Of a DNA stretch of 64,000 nucleotides, positions 11,304 to 22,299 are shown piece by piece. Source of the DNA: Cinnamomum chago (Eukaryota > Streptophyta > Magnoliopsida > Laurales > Lauraceae); NCBI GenBank assembly GCA_038049695.1, contig CP142457.1, positions 27,055,001 to 27,119,000 of the forward strand, in the 5' to 3' direction. Below the pieces are notes generated by a model. It did not search any database, had not been told where the DNA came from, and saw nothing but the letters and a program-made list of their open reading frames with translations. Made by a program: the position numbers and the translations under genes. Within the stretch, counting starts at the first letter, position 1. Each line of letters opens with the position of its first letter.

Positions 11304-13511
11304 GAACTAAGGAATATGATCAAATGGGCATTTAATTCTCTCATAAAGTCAGGTCTAGTGCCTTCTATCTCTGTGTATGTGCATGGGGATATATCACTAT
11401 CAGATCAGTTTATTCTATTGACATAAAAGAGCCTTTTTAATAGAGAATGGAAGAGATGTTATTAGAACTAACGCAATGCAAAAAGCTTTGGCAAAAAGGA
11501 AAAGGTAACTCCACTACCCTTTTTTATGCAAAACTAGAAGCTGACAAACAAGCTTTGTAAAAGAAAAACGTGGTCCACAGACATATTAAAAGACCCAATC
11601 AATTACACTTGTTTTCAGTGAACTTCTAAATCATTCCAGTTTTTAAATGCATGACTAAGACAATCAATGGTGGCCTTTTTTTTTTTGCTGTTCCAAATAT
11701 AATAAACCATACCCAGGATACTTTCATGTTTCCCTTTGGCCTTGACCTTGACCTATGAGTATTTTAGCAAATCTAGTGTTGGTAGTTAATGGCTATGGTT
11801 CCATTGAGAAACCATCTTATTCTGCTGTTAATTTGTACGTACACAGCTAGATCCTTTTTTAACTTGTGTGATATCTAGTACTGGCCCAAATTTCACTCTA
11901 ATATGAGTGATATGTATTATTAACTTGATTCTATGTGAAATACATAATTTTGTTTTCTATGCATGATCGATTAAATAGTGTATAAAATCTTGATAGGAGA
12001 AAATTTTGAGCAATACTTTATGTATAGAGTAGTCTATGTCTTAATAGCAAGTTTGATCAAGCAAACATAGCCCTGCACAGGTTAGTACACTTGATTAGTT
12101 ATCGTCAATAATGATAGGGACCCCACCATGGGATCAATTATTTAATGTGACAGGTGGATGTTGATATTTAATAAGTAAAAAATTCTAACTGTTGGTTAGT
12201 ACTCCCAGGTTAGGTGGTTCCAGTATTTAATCTTAAAACACCAATCCATATAACGGTTTAGATGGGTTGGAATTTCTTTTCTTAACATAATGAAGTGTTG
12301 AGAGAACTGTTGGTTAGTACTCCCAGGTTAGGTGGTTCCAGCATTGCTTAATAATTCTAACTGCTATCACTTAAATATATTACATTAAAAAGCCTAAATG
12401 AAAGCACAGAAACCTGGCCGGTGTAGTGTTTGACTGAAATTATTTTCATGCAATTTTGTGGAAAAACAGGGCATTGAAGACTAACATCCCAACTATGTCA
12501 TGCAGTTTCAAGAAACATTCTCCTTTCTTTTCCTTCATTTCTTTTTATAACTTGTGAATGAGATGCACTCTATTAAGGCAACATCTTCCCCCACAATTGT
12601 ATAAATTCTTGTCTTCTGATATTTGAATGAAATTCTGTTATGGGCTCTTAAAGTATATATGGAATTCCACACTCAGGTTCTACATTAAACAAATATTTTT
12701 GCGATTACTTTGTAAACTCATAACCTTATAATCCACCCCAACTCAAAAAAAAAAAAAAAAAAACAAGTCCTATCAAAATCAGATAATTTTTTTTCCTTTT
12801 CAAAAAGAAATCTACCATTCAACTATCCATAACAGACCCATCTATTGATAGAATTGAAATGCTCCAAATCACCAAATCCACAATGCCTCTTCCACACTAA
12901 AATCAATCACATTTTCCCATCAGCTTGTAACAAGGAAAACAACAAATCACCACAATTTACACCGTGCCTCTTGTTTGTTGTGTTGCTGTTTTGTTAACAT
13001 TAATCTCCTTAAATTTTTTTTTTAATCTGTCACCTAATCTTGAAAATGATGCATAAGCTTTGAATACTGTGCTTGATTTAGTTCATATGTTATGCGAACT
13101 GCCATTGTGCACATATTGTATTCCTGAATGTTAATCCAAACCATTGAGGTCATGGATCCCTTTTTATTAGAAATAACTAAAGTGATTCTAAATGGATGAT
13201 GATAATGGTCCAATTGGCAGACATCAAATGGATGGTGAACATTTGTGGATGTTTCAAATTTAAAAAACAATTGTGGGTTAACCAATAATTTAAGGCATTT
13301 AATTTATTACAGCATTAGGGGCAGAAGTTTGACTTGTATTAAAACTTGCAAATCGGTCTTGTGGCTTATATGACCTAGGTCTCATGTTTGACTTGTTTTA
13401 CATTAAAGCATTTCATTTCCTTTTTTATTCCTATGCATCAATATCTAGTCGTTAATTATGCTATATTTTGTATTATTAACTTTTATTCTTGTTGTGACTG
13501 ATAGTTGAAAG
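11304..13511. other. MULE-2 interior without recognised gene
   Basis: AT-rich, stops in all frames. It holds a 36-bp direct repeat (about 12189-12225 and 12308-12343, containing 'ggttagtactcccaggttag'). The stretch up to 13511 may include the promoter of the plant mobile domain gene, but no convincing TATA box was picked out. Confidence 0.5.
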
Positions 13512-14330
13512 ATGGATCCCGGTCCTTTGGATAAACATATCCTTACTGATCAAGATAATCATATATCAAAAGTGATATGGGAAGGGCAGGTAGAGTCAAT
13601 TCATTTCTAAACTTTAACATAATTCTATTATTTTCAGATGGTTCCTCGCGAGTCTCTTGTTATGATGTTATGTATTTGTTAATTGCAGGAGCTTGACCCA
13701 CTGAAGTGCATCCCAGCTGACCCTTTAAATGAATTCTGGGAATTAAATGAAAGTCAAGAAGAAATTGTCCGTATGGTCGGCCTACACAATCTGGCCTTAA
13801 TTGGTAAAATGAAAATTCACCATGGCATTATATGGGCGCTGGTGGAGAGATGGAGACCCGAGACTAATACTTTCCATTTTAACTTCGGCGAGGCGACAAT
13901 AACATTGGAGGATGTTGCCTATATTTATGGCCTTCCCATCGATGGAAGGCTAGTTACGGGTCGTACAATTGCCAGGGTAGACGAGATGAGAGCATTATGT
14001 TTTGAATTATTAGGGATAGTTCCCAACCAAGCTTTGGACTGCATGGGTGCACAAATAAAGTACACCTGGTTTCGTCTCCATTTTGGCAGATGTCCAGAGG
14101 GGGCATCTGAAGAGATTGTACAATGTTATACCCGTGCATACCTATTTTGCTTAGTGGCCCAACAAATTTGTAGCAATACTTCCGGGTCGAGGGGGAACGG
14201 ATACCTCCTTGAGTTGTTTAGGACATTTGAAAGATATGCGTGGGGGCCAGCCTGTCTGGCAAATTTGTATAGGACTCTAGGTAGAGCAACAAGATTGAAA
14301 GATGGTACTAATTCTCTACATTTAGCAAAA
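13512..14330 (+). CDS. Plant mobile domain (PMD) protein fragment, two exons
   Basis: Exon 1 is 13512-13589 (26 codons, ending in a CAG|GTAGAG donor). Exon 2 is 13689-14330 (214 codons), entered after TTGCAG in the same phase. It leaves at AAA|GTATAT, after which no further exon was found. The 240 residues match the N-terminal half of MAIN/MAIL1-like plant mobile domain proteins: a 'DKHISKVIWEGQ'-type start, 'ALVERWRPETNTFHF', 'ITLEDVAYIYGLPIDG' and 'YAWGPACLANLYRTLGRAT'. Host PMD proteins (MAIN, MAIL1) act in the nucleus in gene expression and transposon silencing. Related copies are known to ride inside plant transposons, as this one does in MULE-2. It is probably truncated at its 3' end; the exon junctions are my inference from phase and consensus. 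Confidence 0.8.
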
Positions 14331-15101
14331 GTATATATATACACACCATAAAACACTCATTTAAATAAAATAATTGTGAAATCAATCAAGACTGTTCATC
14401 TAATGAATATCACCATTTGTTGATAACTACTAAAGAATCTAAACCATTTACTTATATATAGCATTAAGAAAATCATTAGCGGTTTAAGATAATGATCAAA
14501 ATGATGTTTGTAATGCCACAATAACAGGCAAATGCTAAAAGAATATGTGGACATTTATACAGAATTTGTGCTAGGGCCCACCGTAGGACGGGATGAACAA
14601 GACATGCCTCATTGTTTTTTGCAACTAGATGTCCAGGCCAAATCCAGTTGTTGGTAATTCATGATGAGAACAAGGGCATTTTGTAATATATTAACAACAG
14701 GATGTTCATAAAAAAATGAGGCACCACAAGTCCAACCTAAGGTCACTATTAATATTTACACAAAATATTTCAAATGTTTCTACAAGTGGGATTCCTTGTA
14801 TTCTAACTTTTTTTTTCAAAAGACACAAAAGAAGAAAAAAATAATACAATAAATAAGAGGGAGATACATACAAGGTGAGAAACATGGAATAAATACCTAA
14901 GCCAAAGATGTGGCAGGAGATTCAATTGCTATTTATGATAATGGCCTAAGGTTGACATGCAAAAGAAATCACTTAATATGTGGCAGAAGCAACGCTTAAA
15001 AAAGCAGAGAAGTAGATAACCTAAGCCAGAGATTGACGAAAGCAACGGAACGGAAAGCAATTATAAACAGAAATGCATTCGTTGACTTTTAACCTGTTTT
15101 T
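14331..15101. other. MULE-2 right interior, no gene seen
   Basis: AT-rich sequence downstream of the PMD fragment. A later PMD exon would be expected here, but none was recognised before the right TIR. Confidence 0.5.
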
Positions 15102-15328
15102 TTTGCGATATCGCAACTTAAAAAAGGTGCGATATGGCAAAATAATTTGCGATATCGCAAATTAAAAACTTGCGGTATCGCAATATATGTTGTAATATCG
15201 CAAAAAAGACTCAGCTTGTGCTCTTTCCAGCGGTACGGGCTGTACGGAGAACGTCTTGGTAATATGTTGAACTTTGGTAACAAGAAAGGGATATATGCTA
15301 CTGTAGGTGACCGTACAGAAAATGTCCC
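15102..15328 (-). repeat. MULE-2 right TIR with spaced GATATC dyads
   Basis: Inverted partner of 4749-4975. Dyads start at 15103, 15127, 15147, 15170 and 15190 (steps 24, 20, 23, 20), the mirror of the left arm. A perfect 9-bp target duplication follows. Confidence 0.9.
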
Positions 15329-15337
15329 TTATATTAT

Positions 15338-15505
15338 ATGAGTGGGGCCCACACAAGTTTTGTCATTTTTTCTTAAGCTATATATATATATATCTATTAT
15401 ATGATATGAATGGGGCCCACACAAGTTATGTCATTTGTTCTTAAGTGGGCCAAGTGTGTAGTGAAAGCAAAGTGCATTTTCTTCTCTTTTATAAGAGTAG
15501 AAGAT
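15338..15505. repeat. GTGGGGCCCAC tandem array (right part)
   Basis: Three units ('gtggggcccacac' twice, then 'gtgggccaag'), ending in 'cttctcttttataagagtag'. They continue the array seen at 1-411 and 3950-4748, displaced by MULE-2. Confidence 0.7.
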
Positions 15506-15539
15506 AAAGAGAATTAAAAAAAAAAAAAAACAGATTAGA

Positions 15540-16100
15540 TGACCATCGTAATGAAAAGGTAATTTTAAGTGCACCAAATCTGTATGGAAAGGTAATTTTT
15601 TTTAACATTATCTACTAATTATCTACTAGGGTCCCTATCGACTTTTTTTAAGCGTTTCTCTTTATTTATTTCCTTCTTCTTCCTCATGTAGTGTTAATTG
15701 CGACTCTATATCAGCCAGCGGTCCTCCATCAAGCCATAGTGACATGGAACTAGAAATTATGAAAGAACTAAGAATTATAAAAATCATGTTTTAGGAAAAA
15801 AATACAAACTTCATATTTCCATTGGTCTGCCCCAAACAATAGCATATGCACTTTAATGTTTTTAACCAAACAACGGCACGTGGCATTAGGGAATGAGGGA
15901 TGAGTTTTGTGCATACCCAAAGTAAATGGGAGTACTGTGGAGGTTATAATGGACCGCAAGATCCCAATCAACCCTTAACATTGCAAATGAATGTCGATAG
16001 GGACCTTAGTAAAGGATGTTAAAAAAAAATACGTTTTCGGACAAAATGACTAATTTGGTGTAAGGGCACATAAAATTACCTATTTTTTCGGATTAAATCC
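15540..16100. mobile_element. Inverted-repeat MITE-like element
   Basis: Left-arm blocks 'aaaggtaatttta' and 'gggtccctatcgac' (to about 15642) recur inverted near 15993-16090 ('gtcgatagggacc', 'taaaattacct'). The arms are diverged and interrupted. The exact ends and the target duplication could not be fixed, so the superfamily is open. Confidence 0.45.
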
Positions 16101-17387
16101 CCTAAAATAAAAAAAAATCGTATAAAAAAATAACTTGCCATCCCAACTAAATGGCCTCTTTTATATAAGTGTGTTCACGTGATTTTTCTTGATAAAATCC
16201 TCAATATATAAAAAAAAAAAAAACACGAGCTCTACCTCCCCCATCAGAAAGGAATTTCTGCATAAAATGTTACACAAACAAGTCCCTTGAAAATTATTAG
16301 GTAGTTTTGGGCATCTGACCATTTATCTAGTGATTGATTAATCCTCATAATGATTGTAGGCAAATTCTTCAATAATCAGGCTTGGTTTATTTACCAAAAT
16401 TTCTTATACAAATTTCGACTCTCTTTATTTTATAGGAACTTCTTATTTCTCATAAAAAAAATTACGAGAATTCTGGAATTTTGGCATTTTCAAATGTCGA
16501 AAGTCAAGTATCCTCAAATCTCATGGAGCACTTGAGATTTTAGAGATAAGAATTTGAAATTTTACATAATCCAAGCCATTAGTTTCATTTTAAATAAATT
16601 AGGATTGACTTTTTCAAGCAATGGTTGAGCACCGAGGAATTAGGCAACATAAGTAATTTCAAATTTATAACAATGAAGAAAACATCACTTTGCACAAGCC
16701 CTAAATTATTCAACGGGAATGATGAAGATTCAGTCTGCAAAATTTATATTAATGACGGTGGTGGCAAAGTGGGCTGGAAAGATGGTTAGACTAGCAGGTT
16801 GGATTCTCATCTTATGTAAGAAGGTGGGTCGTTAGGGACAATGGCGGACCTAAGATTTTCTTTTGAGCGGTGTGTACAATGGTCAAGTTAAGAGATTAAA
16901 TAATAAAAATTAAAATTTTAAGGTGTTTTTTAACAAATTTTCCAAACCTCGTGGGTGCGGTCGCACCAGTATGGCAACACCGAGGACACGTCACGAGACA
17001 GAGAAGAAGGAGATGAGGCCATAAGGATGATGGGCACAGGTGTAGGCTTGGTTTGTGCTAGCCAGATGAGTTGGACTGGGTTTTGAAAGGGTCATAGAGG
17101 AACGATAGAGATGGCACAATATAAGGGTACAGGTCTGGGTGGGTTGTGTACAAGGAACTTAAATAAAACAAAAGGTAAACAAATATCAACAAGTAAAAGA
17201 AAATGGAAGGGAGATCTAGAAGGACAGATGCATGCAGTACTAGCAAAAACTATGGAAATAGATAGAAGGCAACTATTGTAAACAAAAAAGGATCAACAGA
17301 GAAAGCGAGATTCGGAATTACCTGGAAGAGGACCTTTGAAGGAGAATTAATCTTGGGAGAAATGAACTTGAGATATATATATATATA
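16101..17387. other. Intervening sequence, no gene seen
   Basis: Poly-A tracts and AT-rich sequence. At 16843 'caatggcggacctaag' resembles a hAT terminus, but no inverted partner was found. A short (GA)n run abuts MULE-3. Confidence 0.4.
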
Positions 17388-17587
17388 GAGAGAGAGAGAG
17401 GCTCTCCTCCACTGCAGTGGAGGAGAGCCTCAGCTGCAGTCGTGTGGGAACGGGTTGGCTCGTGTGGAAACTAAAAAGGAATGAAAGTGAAACAGTGTTG
17501 CCGCCCAAAATCGATTCGAGTGAAATGGAAAAAAGCAGAAGCCCAAAACCGAGCCCCTTCCTCTCCAGCCGATCTCTCTCTCTGCAA

Positions 17588-17636
<49 letters not shown>

Positions 17637-18061
17637 CTGCTCACGATCTCTCTCCCTCCCGATCTGCTGCGTCTGCTTCTCTCCTTCTCTCCCTGCAATC
17701 GCTCTCTCTCTCTCTCGATCGCTCCCATCGACACTGCTGCACACGTCGAGAGCTTCTCTCCCTCCCGATCTCTGCTGCTGCGATCACTGCTTCCTCCCTC
17801 GTCTCTGCTGCTGCGATCACTGCTTCCTCCCTCGTCTCTGCTACTGCGCGATCAAACATCCTCACTCACCTGCTGCTGCGATCACTGCTTCCTCCCTCGT
17901 CTCTGCTGCTGCGATCACTGCTTCCTCACTCACTCCCTGCGTCTCTGCTGCTACGATTTCTCGCTCCCTCTCTCGTCGAGATCTCTTTCTCTCTCTCGCC
18001 AGAAGCTCTAACTCTCTCGCCAGAAGCTCTCCCTCTCATCACTGCACTCCCTCCCGATCTC
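17388..18061 (+). repeat. MULE-3 left TIR
   Basis: Matches the reverse complement of 26344-27060. It includes a (CT)n microsatellite (about 17590-17634) and a ~33-bp minisatellite ('tctctgctgctgcgatcact', about 17770-17960). Reading frames of up to 297 codons cross it, but their Ser/Leu-rich content comes from the repeats and they are not called as genes. Confidence 0.88.
17398..17431. repeat. Terminal 34-bp perfect palindrome, left
   Basis: A self-complementary sequence centred on CTCCACTGCAGTGGAG, running from GAGG to CCTC. As a hairpin it would have 17-bp arms and no unpaired loop. An identical copy sits at the other end of MULE-3. Confidence 0.95.
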
Positions 18062-19046
18062 TGCTGCTGCATTTCCTCTCAAAAGTCGTCTCTCCCGCTG
18101 GTCCTCTACCTGGCATCGTCTCCCCCACCTCCCTTAAGTCATCTCTCTGTTTGGATTTCTCTACAACGGACCAAGCCCCTCCCTCAGCAACTCTTCTACA
18201 CAAAACAGAGTAAGAAAACACTTCTGGCTAAGGACTGTTTCTTTAATTTGTTTTGGATCCGGGAATGTGAGATGGAAATTGCATTCTCTGCCCCAGTAGA
18301 TTATTTTTAGTAGAGCAACAAAAGTGCTCTCTCCCAGTGAAGGGCAACAAAAGTGCTCTCTCCCAGTAGATTTTCTTTTTCATGTTTTTCCAACTTTGAG
18401 ATCTGCTCCTTTACTTTTACTATTGCATTTCCAACCTTGGATGAGCCACTCCCTTTCTGATGTAAGACACCTCTCTGTCATCTTCCTCATGCATTTTTAA
18501 TTGTTTTGTGATCCTGGCCATTGATTTGGTACCCCATTATGGACTGATTTTAATTATTTCATGACCCTGCCCATTGCACTAAAAATTCCAAGTTCAGAAG
18601 GCTCAAATTCCAAGTTCAGAAGGCTAAAATCATTTTCAAAATCATGGAACCATTTTCAAATCTTAAGAAAATATTCAACTATCCCCTTCCAGATCAGTTT
18701 TCATGTAACCCCAATTGAATTCGGCCTTCTCCATGGTTGCCACTTTAATGCATATATTTTGAGCTAATGGTCTGAATTGAGAGCTGAAAGCCAGATTGCC
18801 CCCATTGCACTAATAATTAAAACAGAGCTAACTCATGCCTATTGCAATATAATTCCCACAGAAAACAGGGTAATTTATTTGGGATTTTTGTCTTTTGTAC
18901 ATGTTGTTTGGGGTTTTTTCCTTTTATTTAGTCATGGTTTTATAACTTATGAATTTTGGTTTGTTATTCATGAATATGCTTTAATTATTTGTGATCCAGA
19001 TTGCATATGGATATGACCTCCTCCTCATCAGGTTCTGGATGAAGCC
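18062..19046. other. Leader region of the MULE-3 transposase gene
   Basis: Lies between the left TIR and the transposase ATG. It has stops in the coding frame and several possible GT/AG pairs, so it may be 5' UTR with introns. Short direct repeats ('aagtgctctctcccagt', near 18320-18370, and 'ccaagttcagaaggct', near 18590-18620) are present. No separate gene. Confidence 0.5.
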
Positions 19047-21118
19047 ATGACACCAAGATTGGGCATGCATTTCGATGATTTAGACGAGGCATATAACTTT
19101 TACAATGCATATGGAAAACTCGCTGGATTTAGTATAAGAAAAGAATCCAGTAATAGAGGCAAAGATGGGGAAAATGTATGGAAGCGATTTGTTTGTTCAA
19201 AGGAGGGTAAAACATATGAGAAACACTGGATTGATAAGGAACTTGTTCAAAGACGTCGAATGGAAACAAGATTCGGTTGTAAGGCCAAGATGCAAGTGAA
19301 AAAAGATAAGTCAGGTGGTTATGTGGTATCCATGTTTGTACCAGAACACTCTCATGCCCCCGCTACTCCTAGCAAGAGATTTATGCTGAGGTCGCATCGT
19401 GAAGTGCCAGAATCAAAGCGGCAACTTATAAACACATATGATTCAGCAAACGTACGCAACAAACAACAAATGCAAGTGTTTGCATCTCAATCTGGGGGGC
19501 TAGACAAAATGGGATTTACAGATAAGGATGCCAAGAATTACCGTAGGGATGAAAAGGAAAAGAGAAGGGGGCTAGATGGACAGTTGTTATTTCAACTTTT
19601 TGAAAACCGCAGAGAAATGGGAAATGGTTTCACATATACCATTGAGCGAGATGCAGAAAAGAAGATAACGCATGTGTTTTGGACAAATGGATCATTTCGT
19701 ACGGCTTACAAAGCGTTTGGTGATGTGGTGACATTTGATACAACCTACAAGACAAATTGTTACGAACTTATTTTCGCCGCTTTTGTAGGTTGCAATCACC
19801 ATGGGCAAACTACTTTATTCGGGTGTGGGTTTCTTCCAAATGAAAAAACGGAGTCTTTTGAGTGGTTGTTTAACACCTTGCTTGAAGCCATGTCCTTTGG
19901 TCCACCAAAGGGTATTATAACAGATCAAGATCTGGCAATGACGAAGCTATAAAGAATGTCATGCCAAATACCGTTCATCAGTATTGCCTATGGCACATTT
20001 TGGATAAGTTGCCTACGAATTTAGGAGGGGTTCATATTCACAATGAGGGTTTAATAGAGCAGATAAAAAAATGTGTTCATAACTCTGATACTACTGATCA
20101 ATTCGTGAGTTTTTGGAATCAGATCATAACAGAGAATAAGCTTATGGAGAATAATTGGTTGGCGGATATATTTAATATTCGTCATATGTGGGTTCCGGCA
20201 TATTTAAAGGAAAAAAATTTTGGCGGCATGTCGACCACTCAAAGAAGTGAAAGCATGAATGCATTTGTGACGCAGTATGTAGAGTACAAGAATTCCCTCC
20301 TTGATTTCATATTGCGTTTTGACGCTGGGGTTGAACGTCTAAAATATCTTGAAAAGAAAGAGGATTTTGAGAATAGCAATGGGAGGCCTAAAATGAAGAC
20401 ATGTTCACCGATGGAAAAGCAAATGGCCGAAGTATATACAAGAAACTTATTTTATAAGTTTCAAGATGAGTTATTCAACACCATGACAGTTGATGAAGTT
20501 GTTGTATACGAGGATGATGTCACCTGTAAGTTCGTCGTGAAAAATTATTCCGATGAGAAGCAAATTGATAGAGAGGTTTTATGGAAAAAAGACGAGAAAC
20601 ATGCATATTGTTCTTGCAAGAAGTTTGAATTTGAAGGCATCCCTTGTTGCCACATTTTGTGTGTCTTGAAGAGATGTTCTATACTATTTTTGCCCGAGCG
20701 TTACATTTTGAAGCGATGGACGAAGGGTGTTACAAAAGATGCATTTGTAGATGTTGAATCGGGTGGGTCTGTCCGTGTTAACCAATGCTTGGCTCGACAT
20801 AGTCAGTTGTCATGTATGTTTGCAGGGCTTATTGACATAGGCAGTCAATCTAGAGAAGGTTTTGATCTTCTAATCAGTGGTCATAAGGAATTGGAAATGA
20901 AATTAAGTCAGTTGACATTAAACAATCCATCAAATACAAGCATTGGGAATGGACTTGTCGATAGTAATGTGGTTGAATACCATGAGCCGGCGCATGTTGT
21001 AACGAAAGGACGCGCGAAGAGACTTAAATCATCGAAGGAAAATGCAACAAAAGGGCGTCTTTGTAAGGGTTGCAACAAGCGCGGTGTATCACATGACAAG
21101 CGGAATTGTCCGGTGTAG
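19047..21118 (+). CDS. FAR1-type MULE transposase, single frameshift
   Basis: Two abutting frames (19047-19952, 301 codons; 19961-21118, 385 codons) form one FAR1/FHY3-family transposase. The first has the FAR1 zinc-binding DNA-binding domain (C50, C78, H101, H103) and the start of the MULE transposase domain, with D231 in 'VVTFDTTYKT' and D293 in 'GIITDQD'. The second carries a likely catalytic Glu in 'TTQRSESMNAF' (E97), a SWIM zinc finger (C217, C219, C229, H231) and a C-terminal CxxC...H...C knuckle (368-383). A one-base shift near 19943 separates them. The first ATG follows an in-frame stop, so that start is kept; an upstream exon is possible. The product would bind the TIRs in the nucleus and catalyse cut-and-paste transposition. 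Host FAR1/FHY3 light-signalling factors descend from such genes, but the TIR context marks this one as transposon-borne. Confidence 0.9.
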
Positions 21119-22279
21119 TTGAACAGGTAAACAATTTAATGCTATTTTTTGTTATTATCTCCCATGTTTCATATATAACTATTACTTAAAAAAAAATTTC
21201 TTTCAGGTTAGTTGATGATGATCTAGGGAAGTCAGTAGACTATAACTTTGGAAGTAGAGAAAGCTCCGATGATGATATAGGTAAATTAGTTTTTTACCTA
21301 TATATATTAGTTATAATGTCACAATGGCACTCTATCTCAGTAAAAGAGAAGGAACCAAATAGTTTTGTGACTATTAAGAGCAAGAACCAATAGCATAGCA
21401 GGCCTAGATTCACAAGTCCCTCTCCTCCTCACATTAAACAATCATATTCTCCTCCCTACATTAAACAATCATATCCTGCACTTTACACTGTCCCTGTATC
21501 TTTTCCTTTCTCACCCACAAATGCATTCATCCTCCAAGAAATGCTTTAAATAGACCTTTGGTAAACTCCTTGCCATTTTATCATATCATGTTTTACAGGC
21601 AGCAAACCCATAATTAAAGAGTCAGTTTTGAAAACAGGCAGCAAACCCATAATCCTGCTGTATGATATGCTATTTAATTTGAAACCCCTCAACATGGATG
21701 GAATTCTTTCATAACCATCTATTGCAGACTGCCATATGTATGAATAGTTTGTGAAATGAACCATGATCCACATTAATGTTTTTATTTCCCTCCATAACTT
21801 ATCACAAGTTGCATGTCTATTGCAGCTCAATTACTATAATGCAGATATGCAGACTTGTTGCAGAGAATGCAGAGAATGAAGACATGAAGACTCCATTCAT
21901 CTTCTTTGTAAGCTTATGAAGACTTTATGCAGAGAATGAGACATGAAGACTCCATTCATCTTCTTTGTTATGCCAACCTTTTGTTCCTGTACTTTTGATG
22001 AAGAAAAACATGGAAAAGCAAGAATTTTGTTTATGTAGTTTATTATGTGTGAGATTGACACGTTGATAAACTGATCAATATTTTGATGAACATTACTGTT
22101 TAATGAATGAATGGATTTATTTCTTTCACATTGTGCAGAGATGGGTTTAATGAATGAATGGATTTATTTCTTTCACATTGTCTAGAGATGTTTTTATGTG
22201 TGCAGTGTAATATTGTGCAGAGATGGGTTTATGTGTGCAGTGTAATATTGTGCAGTGTGATGGGTTTATGTGTGCAGTG
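21119..22279. other. 3' region of the transposase gene with short repeats
   Basis: A GTAAAC donor-like site just after the stop and TTTCAG|G near 21207 suggest a spliced 3' end, followed by a short acidic open stretch ('ddlgksvdynfgsr' type). Short direct repeats ('tgcagagaatg', near 21858-21930, and 'tgtgcagtgtaatattgtgcag', near 22199-22255) precede the foldback array. No further gene. Confidence 0.45.
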
Positions 22280-22299
22280 TACACTGATGAAACCTTTAT

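Larger units (their letters stand above)
4749..15328 (+). mobile_element. MULE-2, 10.6-kb Mutator-like element carrying a plant mobile domain gene
   Basis: The ends are GGGACATTTTCTGTACGG and its reverse complement, within 227-bp terminal inverted repeats that differ at only about five positions. They are flanked by a perfect 9-bp duplication TTATATTAT (4740-4748 and 15329-15337). The interior has a solo LTR, a hAT element, several short tandem repeats and one recognisable coding unit, a plant mobile domain fragment. No mudrA- or FAR1-type transposase was found, so the element is probably moved in trans. The near-identical TIRs argue for recent movement, whereas the nested insertions show that the interior has existed long enough to be invaded. 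Confidence 0.9.

Noticed and set aside
10181-11426. Short frames in the hAT element
   Set aside because: They arise from GGCCCGG-rich subterminal repeats.
16843-16990. hAT-like terminus CAATGGCGGACCTAAG
   Set aside because: No inverted partner or 8-bp duplication found, so an element could not be bounded.
17417-18310. Open frame of 297 codons in the MULE-3 left TIR, with a 254-codon counterpart in the right TIR (26273-27037)
   Set aside because: The frames follow from CT microsatellites and a minisatellite inside the inverted repeats. Their similarity is explained by TIR homology, and no domain is present.
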